This document shows, one piece after another, positions 16,901 through 22,660 of a stretch of 24,234 nt of DNA. How positions within the stretch are numbered: the first letter of the stretch is position 1; each line of letters begins with the position of its first letter. This stretch comes from Thermoflexus sp. (GTDB taxonomy: Bacteria > Chloroflexota > Anaerolineae > Thermoflexales > Thermoflexaceae). Location of the stretch: the NCBI GenBank assembly GCA_017743605.1, contig JAGHYO010000009.1, forward strand, positions 1-24,234, read 5' to 3'. The position numbers and the translations under genes are program-made. The notes under the pieces were generated by a model. The model did no database searches. It was not told the origin of the DNA and saw only the letters and a list, made by a program, of their open reading frames with translations.

Positions 16901-18484
16901 ATCTCACCGCCCCCGCACCACGATATCTACAGCATCGAGGACCTGGCTCAGCTGATCTACGACCTCAAGGCCATCCACCCCCGGGCCCAGGTCTCCGTGA
17001 AGCTGGTCTCCACCATCGGGGTAGGGGTGATCGCGGCCGGCGTGGCCAAGGCCGGGGCGGACATCGTTCTGATCAGCGGCCACGCCGGAGGGACCGGGGC
17101 TTCCCCTTGGTCCTCGATCAAGAACGCCGGGATGCCATGGGAAGTCGGGCTGGCCGAGGCCCATCGGATGTTGGTGGCATGCGGGCTCCGGGACCGCGTA
17201 CGGCTGCGCGTGGACGGGGGTCTGCGCACCGGGCGGGACGTGGTGATCGCTGCCCTTCTGGGGGCAGATGAGTTCTCCTTCGGCACCATTCCCCTTGTCG
17301 CTCTGGGATGCGTGATGGCCCGGGTCTGCCATCAGAACACCTGCCCGACTGGGGTGGCCACTCAGGATCCGGAGCGCCGGGCGAAGTTCGCCGGGCGCCC
17401 CGAGCACGTGATGGCTTACTTCCGGATGGTGGCGCATGAAGTGCGGGAAATCCTCGCTTCGATGGGCTATACCCGCCTGGGGGAAGTGATCGGGCGGACC
17501 GATCTGCTGAAGGCAGTGGATGATTCCGTGGACTGGGAGGCAGTGCTCCGCCCAGCGACGCCACCCCCGGCAGTTCTTACTGCCCCACGGGTCTGGTCCT
17601 TCGCCCTCAACGATCAGATCGTGCGCGACGGGGTCCACGCGCTGATGGAGGGCCGACCGATGCGGGGGATTTACCGGATCCGCAACGTGGATCGCACGGT
17701 GGGAGCGCGGCTGGCGGGGGAGATTGCCCGGCGGTATCGGGAGGCCGGGCTGCCGGAAGGGACCGTCACCTTGTGGTTCATCGGGGAGGCTGGCCAAAGT
17801 TTTGGGGCCTTCAGCCATCAGGGCATGCGGTTGATCCTGATCGGGGCCGCCAACGACGGCGTGGGCAAAGGGCTAGGGGGCGGGGAGATCATCATCTGCC
17901 CGCCCCACGACCTGCGGGATCCATCCCCGGTGTTGATCGGCAACGCCGCTCTGTATGGGGCCACCGGCGGGTGGCTCTTCGCGGCCGGGCGGGCCGGTGA
18001 TCGCTTCGCAGTGCGCAACAGCGGGGCGTGGGCCGTGGTGGAGGGCGTGGGCGATCACGGCTGTGAGTATATGACCGGCGGCGGTGCCGTAATCTTAGGC
18101 CCGGTGGGAGACAACTTCGGGGCGGGGATGACGGGGGGCGTAGCCTACGTCTTGGACGAGGGGGAGGAGCTAGAGCGACGCTACAACCCTCAGCTCGTCC
18201 GCATCGATCCGGTGGAGGATCCGCAGGAGATCGCGTTCCTGCAGGCGATCCTGGAGCGCCACGTGCAATTCACTGGGAGCTCCCGGGCTCAGAGGTGGCT
18301 CGCCTGCTGGCCGGAGCCCATGGCCCGCTTCCGGCGAGTGCAGCCCCGGGGACTGACCCGGATCCGTCTCCCTCCACTGGACGCACTGCCCGCGCCGGAA
18401 CTCGCGGTCCCGATGCCCCTCGATCTGCAGGGGCTTCTCCATCCAGCTCCGGGAGCCCATGGATCTCTCATTTCGCTGAAATAG
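13973..18484 (+). CDS. gltB: Glutamate synthase large subunit (GOGAT alpha)
   Basis: This 1503-residue enzyme makes glutamate from glutamine and 2-oxoglutarate in ammonium assimilation. The N-terminal class II amidotransferase begins at C12 (CGIGLLA), so an 11-residue propeptide must be removed. RFSTNTLPAWTRAQPF and CHNGEINTLQGN are the glutamine-site segments. The central domain is followed by the FMN-binding synthase barrel (about 795-1170), with KMAQGSKPGEGG and the 3Fe-4S cysteines C1113, C1119 and C1124. The GXGXG beta-helix domain spans about 1205-1425. I chose the ATG at 13973 because AGGAGG (13961-13966) is 6 nt upstream; an ATG at 13946 has no such site and would lengthen the propeptide. 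Length is typical of the family. No gltD follows, so the electron donor may be a small subunit encoded elsewhere or ferredoxin. Confidence 0.97.
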   Translation: MEGLHRQERDACGIGLLARPGGPADHELLVMALEALDRMAHRGATADDGRTGDGAGVLTALPRCLFLRFLETLGLGVAPERLAAVMLFLPADPSAQEKACALLRDAFQTQGFSLLAWRPVPIRAELLGPRARATCPAIVQALLADERGDAPEGIDRRLYRARRRSEQEAAAEGLSLYVASASCRTIVYKALVLSRDLPRFYPDLEDPSFETDFVIFHQRFSTNTLPAWTRAQPFRTLCHNGEINTLQGNIHGMRAREALLASPLWGDSIEDLRPIIDPEGSDSAMLDNVVEFLVQSGYDIRHALRMLIPEAWEKSLELDEATRGFYAYHQGLMEPWDGPAAVLFTDGRFVGAVLDRNGLRPLRTLQTVDGLLYCGSEIGALEIPPERIRRLDRLGPGQMWAADLRTGRVQDPITLRAELAARRPYAEWVRRHRVRLPEAPTSLPPSAPGVLLRRQIAFGYTAEELALLLRPMAWTGQEPIGSMGDDTPLAMLSGWPRSLYYFFKQRFAQVTNPPIDPLRETRVMSLIVLLGARGNLLDPDEEAAHLVELPGPILAPAQVAALRSLPDPRFRAVVLPMVWPVAAGPAGLRQALEGLCQAAERAIREGCALLILSDEAVDAAHAPIPALLAVGALHHHLIRTGQRTRASLIVVSGEPREVHHFACLIGYGASAVCPYLAFETVAALAAREGEGGRAGSPEEAIRRYIQAVEKGLLKVMARMGISTLDAYTGAQIFEIIGLRRELVEWAFTGTPAVCGPVGLEEIARRVEVWHQAAFASEHPQLPSPGFYKHRMRGEFHALNPEAVRDLQEAVRTPDALGAGFPDAYRRYQAFAAHAHRESVDLRDQLRWESDHPPIPLDRVEPEEAILRRFSTAAMSHGALSSEAHETLAIAMNRLGLRSNSGEGGEDPARYETERNSRAKQVASARFGVTPYYLISTEELQIKMAQGSKPGEGGHLPANKVTAEIARLRFAQPGIDLISPPPHHDIYSIEDLAQLIYDLKAIHPRAQVSVKLVSTIGVGVIAAGVAKAGADIVLISGHAGGTGASPWSSIKNAGMPWEVGLAEAHRMLVACGLRDRVRLRVDGGLRTGRDVVIAALLGADEFSFGTIPLVALGCVMARVCHQNTCPTGVATQDPERRAKFAGRPEHVMAYFRMVAHEVREILASMGYTRLGEVIGRTDLLKAVDDSVDWEAVLRPATPPPAVLTAPRVWSFALNDQIVRDGVHALMEGRPMRGIYRIRNVDRTVGARLAGEIARRYREAGLPEGTVTLWFIGEAGQSFGAFSHQGMRLILIGAANDGVGKGLGGGEIIICPPHDLRDPSPVLIGNAALYGATGGWLFAAGRAGDRFAVRNSGAWAVVEGVGDHGCEYMTGGGAVILGPVGDNFGAGMTGGVAYVLDEGEELERRYNPQLVRIDPVEDPQEIAFLQAILERHVQFTGSSRAQRWLACWPEPMARFRRVQPRGLTRIRLPPLDALPAPELAVPMPLDLQGLLHPAPGAHGSLISLK

Positions 18485-18509
18485 ACCATCAAGGAAAGGA
18501 AGCGAAGCG

Positions 18510-18644
18510 ATGCGGCTGGAAGGACCCGATAGAGCGCGGATCAGCGCGCTGGGGATCTCCCCGCTGCTCCCGGGAGCCGCGTTCGGACTCCTCTGGCGAG
18601 CGCTGCAGGGAGTCCCGGGGGGATCTCCACAACCGAGGGAGTGA
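18510..18644 (+). CDS. Possible small open reading frame ahead of the oxidase remnant
   Basis: This 44-residue frame starts 25 nt after gltB, with a purine-rich GGAAAGGAAG stretch upstream, and stops 1 nt before the ATG of the next (decayed) gene, as coupled operon genes do. The peptide has a short hydrophobic centre (LLPGAAFGLLW) and no recognised family. It may be a real small gene, a remnant, or chance in GC-rich DNA. Confidence 0.25.
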   Translation: MRLEGPDRARISALGISPLLPGAAFGLLWRALQGVPGGSPQPRE

Positions 18645-18645
18645 G

Positions 18646-20011
18646 ATGGCACGCTCGGAATGGCTCTCCAGGCGGCTGATCGTCGCCGCACGGGTCTGGT
18701 TTACGGCAGGTGGGATCCTAGGGCTGTTTCTGCCCGCCTTGCAGGCGTTCGCCTTTCACGAGAACGCCGCTCGCCTGCGTGCCATCGCCCTGATCGGGCA
18801 CAGGGTAGCTTCCGTTTGAGGAAACGGACTCCTCTCCACCTCGTCTCCTGTCCCGCTGGCTATACGGGCTCCTGAATGGAGGATGGATCCTTCTCGCCTT
18901 GGCCAGCTTGCAGGGGTTCGCCCCCTCCTACGCCATGAAGTATCCGCTGTCGACCACAGGAGCAGCCCAGGGGACGTGGAGGCATGGTCCGCTGATCCTT
19001 GCCCTCGTGAGGATCGCGTCGGTCCCGCTCGCTGTCCTTACCTCTACTACCCCGCCGCGCTGGCCCGGACGATGTAGGGACGGCTTTGTCCTTCCCGGAC
19101 GCAGTAGGAGCGAATACGCAGGAAATCGGGGATACCGGGAATGGCTGCCTACGTCGGAATGATGCCGATCCTCGGGCTCGCGGTGTCCTGCGGACCGCAG
19201 TGGTCTTTGCGGTCGTCCTGGGCCTCCTTCAAACGGAACATCTCCCCTCCGAGCGCTGGATCCCTCTAGGCCCTCTTTTCCCGCAGATCGGCCCGGAGCG
19301 GGATCCATGGCCCTTCAACGTGGCGTTCTGGACGTTCGCCCACAACTGGATGGAGGCGATGGGGATCATGGCCAGGGCGGCGGTCTACACCCTGATCCCG
19401 CTCTACACACAGGCTCCAACGCCTGAGCATCGGCGTGCTGGCCGTTGGCCTGTATACGCTCTCCGCAATCCATGCCTTCGGGCACCACCCTTACATTACG
19501 ATCTCAGCCGCCACGTCGGGGTTCACCGCACTGACCTAAGCAGCCTCGTGGTCGACAGGATTTTCCTCCGCCTTCACCGCATTCAACATCGGAGCCACCC
19601 TCTGGTGGGATGGCCTGCAGCTTCATCCCGCCCCGCGGTTTGTGCTGGGAGGGTTCCTCCTTTACCGAATCGATGGCTTCGTGGCCCTCCAGCTGGCCGC
19701 CCAGGCCCGGAACCTGGGCCTGCACGGCACCCTCCACGTGGCCGCTCATGCAATGACCACTCTGATCGCCGTTGGGATGATCTGGCTGGGAATGCTGTAT
19801 CCCCATCGCCCCAGGCTGCGAGGGTGGGCCCTAAAGGCGCGCCAAGGATTCCTCCACGCCGGTTTGATTTTGCTGGCCGCGCTAAGGATGTTCGGCACCA
19901 TACTGTGGGCTGGAGCAGAGGGGATCCCCTGTCCGGGCTGCGTGGCCGGGGGAGGGCCTATGGTATGGGGTCGCCAGGCTGCTGCTTGGGGCGCTCTTCG
20001 CGCTTGCCTAG
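18646..20011 (+). pseudogene. Decayed heme-copper oxidase subunit I-like membrane protein
   Basis: Hydrophobic coding pieces follow one another in different frames. The first is VWFTAGGILGLFLPALQAF (18646-18816), after a GAGGGAG ribosome site. Next come WLYGLLNGGWILLALASLQG (about 18858-18920) and WPFNVAFWTFAHNWMEAMGI (about 19310-19370). The last are SAIHAFGHHPYITIS, FLLYRIDGF and HGTLHVAAHAMTTL (19420-19935), with an end at TAG 20009-20011 (ARLLLGALFALA). Helix VI-type HNW, the HH pair and the H..H.AHA helix resemble the CuB and heme ligands of B-type oxidases. The last ligand position reads Met where His is usual (AHAM). Lesions are frameshifts near 18820, 19200-19270, 19418 and 19935 and TAA at 19537-19539. 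The family call is from remembered patterns, not from an alignment. Confidence 0.55.
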
Positions 20012-20053
20012 GGCCGATTTGTGGTCAGTCTCCTTCGGCGGCCCCAGCCCGCG

Positions 20054-20109
20054 ACCGTTGCCTCTCCCCCTCCCCTTCGGGGGGAGCGTTCCCCTCTTTC
20101 CAGCAACGG
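20054..20109. repeat. Nested hairpin in the intergenic region
   Basis: CCGTTGC (20054-20060) pairs with GCAACGG (20103-20109). Inside it CTCCCCC (20064-20070) pairs with GGGGGAG (20080-20086). The interior is C-rich. It lies just after the decayed oxidase and could be its terminator or one copy of a dispersed intergenic repeat. Confidence 0.45.
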
Positions 20110-20134
20110 CCTGCCTGAGCGCCTCGCAAACAAC

Positions 20135-20164
20135 AGGCCGAGCGGCGATCAAGCCGCTCGGCCT
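20135..20164 (-). terminator. Terminator of the ArsA-like locus
   Basis: AGGCCGAGCGGC (20135-20146) and GCCGCTCGGCCT (20153-20164) form a perfect 12-bp stem with a 6-nt loop. On the minus strand it is followed by GTTGTTTG. It lies 25 nt past the stop of the ArsA remnant at 20189. It remains intact although the gene is broken. Confidence 0.7.
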
Positions 20165-20188
20165 GGCCTGCTCGACCCGCAGGGCTTT

Positions 20189-21580
20189 TTATGAGGTTCT
20201 GGCGAACAGGTAGCCGGCAAAACGCTCCAGCATGGGGACGCCGCGCGCCTCGTTCTCCGGGAGGGGGGTCATCCCGCGCACCAAGCCGTCTAAGAGCGCC
20301 TCGATCTCCTGAAGATAACTCGTCTGCATCTCGATGTGGTTGCGGACGAAGTCGGGCGTGTTCTCCCCCAGGAAGGACCGATCGATGAGGCCGTTGACGA
20401 TCACGCCGCCCGCCGGGATGCCGAAGTCGTGGAACTAGTGAATGAAGCGGCGGATCACCGCAATGAGCAGCGCTTCCGGAAGGGTCACGAAGAAGAAAGA
20501 AGCGAGCTCAGGATCCGTGATCAGCTTCCGGGCCCGCTCCATCCGGTCGCGGAAGCTGATCAGGTAATCCATTAGGGGATCCGGCTCCTCCCTCTTAATG
20601 AATGAAGGAAAGCAACTTACGGAGGGCCTGGGCCTCCTGGCGAGACTTGATCATCTTGTTCACCCAGAGGGCGTAGACCTTGGACATGCCGAGGAGCCGG
20701 CGGGCGTTGGCCGTGGGGGCGGTGTCGAAGACGTAGACCTCATGCGGTTGCGCAGATACTCGGGGATGTTCTGGGCCAGCAGCTCCGTCGGAAGCACCCG
20801 GTTGACCACATAGCCAGAGATAGGCACATCGAACCGGCAGAACAGCTCAGCTGCTTTCAGCGTGTCCGGGATCGCAAGCTCCTCCGGGATCAACACAAAG
20901 AAGAAGGCCGTGCGCTGGCTGTCGGTGAGGATGCCAGAGGACATGTTGATCCGCTGCCGGATACACTGGAGCTCCTCCAGGATGTGATCCTCTTCGGTCT
21001 GCTGACGGCGGACGCGGGCGACCATCTCCTCATATTCTCGCATCTCCTCCCGCAGCTTCGTGATCTTGGTGATCCACTCATCGTAGACCTTGGCCATGCT
21101 CGGGTAATACAGGGCGTGCCCCAGGGGGACCAGGTCGTAGATGCAGTAATCGTAGGGGCCCTCAACCACAATGTCCACCACCGCGTCGAAGATCGCGCTC
21201 TCCCCCATTGCCGGCTCGGCAGAGGCCGCCTGGATGTAATCCTTGATCTCCTGGGGCGCCTGATCCAGGCCGTACATTTCTAAGATCTTGTGCCGGATCT
21301 CTTCCTGATACTCCTTGATCGGGCGGTCGGCGTCGATCTCCTGGGCCCAGAGGTTGGGCATGATCTCCAACGGGCCCTTGCTGAAGATGTCCCGCTGGAA
21401 GACATCTGAGAGGCTGGCCTAAGGATCGACGGAGAAGACCAGCACCTTATAGCCCTGTTTGGCCAGCCAGTGGGCAGTGGCCGCGGAGAAGGTGGTCTTG
21501 CCCAGCCCGCCCTTGCCGCCGAACATGATGTAACGGCCCTCGGGGTTCTCCCGGAGCAACTTCGCCAGCGCAGTGGCCAT
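20189..21580 (-). pseudogene. Chimeric remnant of two tandem ArsA/GET3-like ATPases
   Basis: The upstream gene starts at the ATG at 21578-21580 (AGGTGA ribosome site). It has the P-loop GGKGGLGKTT and the FSVDP switch, then TAG at 21419-21421 where a Gln codon would fit. It continues in frame (GPYDYCIYDLVPLGH, RTAFFFVLIPEELAIPD, VPISGYVVNRVLP) to YLRNR. There, at about 20741-20748, it runs out of frame into the middle of a second ArsA (EVYVFDTAPTANARRLLGM). That copy carries TAA at 20595-20597, a frameshift and TAG at 20435-20437 before its normal end (PMLERFAGYLF) at 20189. A deletion has removed the end of the first gene and the start, including the P-loop, of the second. The family consists of cytosolic deviant Walker A ATPases; no function can remain here. 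Confidence 0.8.
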
Positions 21581-21599
21581 CCTGGTTCACCTCGCGAAG

Positions 21600-21935
21600 G
21601 GAGTTGCTTGCCGTTCGGAACATTGCGTCCGCCATATCCCGCTCCCGGAGCATGCGGCGCTTCCAGGTGCTGATTTAGGGCGCCACATAGGGCAGGATGC
21701 GCAGGCTGTAATAGGGGTGAACTCACGCTCCCGAAGGACCCGTCGCCTCCATGTGATTAGGGCCGGGACAACATTGGGCAGCAGACGCAGGCTGTAGTAA
21801 GGCGGCATGATGGGGAGGCCGATGAGGTCGCCGAACAGGGCAGCGATGAACATGTTCTCCGTGGCAGCCCGCATCTCCAGGAGATGCTGGACCACGTCAT
21901 AGGCGGCAAAGCCGTAGATCTGAAAACTTGACCTT
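21600..21935 (-). pseudogene. Two fused C-terminal fragments of an unrecognised paralogous protein
   Basis: On the minus strand the first fragment contains YGFAAYDVVQHLLEMRAATE, FIAALFGDLIGLPIMPP and YYSLRLLP and ends at LREREF near 21727. It then shifts frame into a second, related fragment: YYSLRILPYVAP, a TAA stop, then ISTWKRRMLRERDMADAMF. The two share an approximately 78-bp direct repeat. They lie immediately upstream of the ArsA remnant on the same strand and were probably in its operon. I do not recognise the family. Its short hydrophobic stretch before the PPYYSLR motif may be membrane-associated. Confidence 0.6.
21641..21805. repeat. Imperfect direct repeat from paralogue collapse
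   Basis: Segments 21641-21718 and 21727-21805 align without gaps over at least 55 bases, both beginning GCTCCCG and sharing GCAGGCTGTA near the end. Both encode the YYSLR...LRER segment of the same family, so they are remains of two tandem paralogues. Confidence 0.65.
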
Positions 21936-22074
21936 CCAGCGTGCTAGAAGGCTTAAACTCCTCGTGAAGCAATTTGTAAGGATGGAATAATGGGTGCAGT
22001 ATTGCATGCGCGCACTGTGGGATGCGTTGCTCAATTTGCTTGGATTCCATTCGTAAATCAGCAAGGCCAATGAC
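21936..22074. other. Less GC-rich spacer without a recognisable gene
   Basis: This stretch is visibly richer in A and T than its surroundings (for example around 21960-22060). It separates the minus-strand paralogue remnant from the plus-strand MerR remnant. No frame gives a convincing protein; it may be old promoter DNA or a fragment from another source. Confidence 0.35.
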
Positions 22075-22371
22075 ATGACGGATCGAGAGAATCGCCCGCC
22101 GCGGTGGATCGGCGAGCCGACGGCGGAGCTGAGGCTGAACGCGCGGAACCTGCGGTATTGTGAGGCCATCGGCCTGCTTCATCCCTCCCGTCGGACCTCC
22201 TCCGGCCAGCGGCTTGCGGAGAGGAGAAAGGGCGCTTGATCTTCATTCGCAAAGCTCGGGCCCTGGGGTTTCGCTTCACAGAGATCCAGGACATCCTCAC
22301 CCTCTGGGAGGCCCGCTGACCGCCAGGCCAGTGGGTCCGGGAGCTGATGGATCTCGAGATCGCGGAAGAGG
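22075..22371 (+). pseudogene. Truncated, frameshifted MerR-family regulator
   Basis: The frame from the ATG at 22075 reads RWIGEPTAELRLNARNLRYC and EAIGLLHPSRRTSSGQRL, the MerR helix-turn-helix and wing. A frameshift near 22220-22232 leads to RLIFIRKARALGFRFTEIQ, the following dimerisation part. TGA at 22317-22319 then interrupts LWEAR, after which PPGQWVRELMDLEIAEE continues in frame to the break at about 22371. MerR proteins of this type are about 130-150 residues and the C-terminal end is missing. Many regulate metal or oxidative-stress genes. The next remnant is a chromate transporter, but the deletion between them makes any regulatory link uncertain. Confidence 0.7.
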
Positions 22372-22660
22372 GCACTGCTGGCCACGGTGGGGATCTTCCT
22401 CCCCTCTTTCGTCCTGGTCGCCCTGACCAGCCCGTGGATCCCTCGGCTGCGTCGCTCTAGGACCCTGGCGGCCTTCCTGGATGGGGTGAACAGTGCTTCC
22501 CTGAGGCTGATGGCAGGCGTGGTGATCCAGCTGGCTCTCACTTCCCTGGCAGATCCCCTTACGGTGGGGATCGGCGCCCTTAGCCTCTTTGTCCTGTTTC
22601 GATTCCCTGTGGAACGCCACTTACCTAATACTCGCTGGGCTGGCCGAAAAGCCAGCTTTA
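22372..22660 (+). pseudogene. chrA: C-terminal fragment of a ChrA chromate transporter
   Basis: From 22372 the frame reads ALLATVGIFLPSFVLVALTS, then RLRRSRTLAAFLDGVNSASL, then QLALTSLADPLTVGIGALS. This is the last repeat of ChrA membrane proteins, which normally have about 390-450 residues; only about 95 remain. Everything upstream is gone, and the fragment abuts the MerR remnant in a different frame. Near 22612 one extra base moves the ending (NATYLILAGL) into another frame. A hairpin at 22639-22656 follows. The family match is strong by pattern; function is lost. Confidence 0.7.
22639..22660. terminator. Hairpin terminator shared by the chrA remnant and the histidine kinase gene
   Basis: GCTGGC (22639-22644) pairs with GCCAGC (22651-22656) across CGAAAA, followed by TTTAAT on the plus strand. 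On the minus strand it begins 2 nt after the kinase stop codon. The plus-strand tail suggests that it was the chrA terminator. Confidence 0.55.

Noticed and set aside
16904..17818. 304-codon minus-strand frame inside gltB
   Set aside because: It lies opposite the conserved synthase domain, has low-complexity Pro/His/Gly composition and has no ribosome site of note.
21641..21805. Direct repeat as part of a CRISPR array or insertion-sequence end
   Set aside because: There are only two imperfect copies of about 78 bp, and both encode the same protein segment, so paralogue collapse explains them.
18485..22660. Insertion sequence or phage as the cause of gene decay
   Set aside because: No transposase, integrase, terminal inverted repeats or target duplications were seen; the breaks look like internal deletions and point changes.
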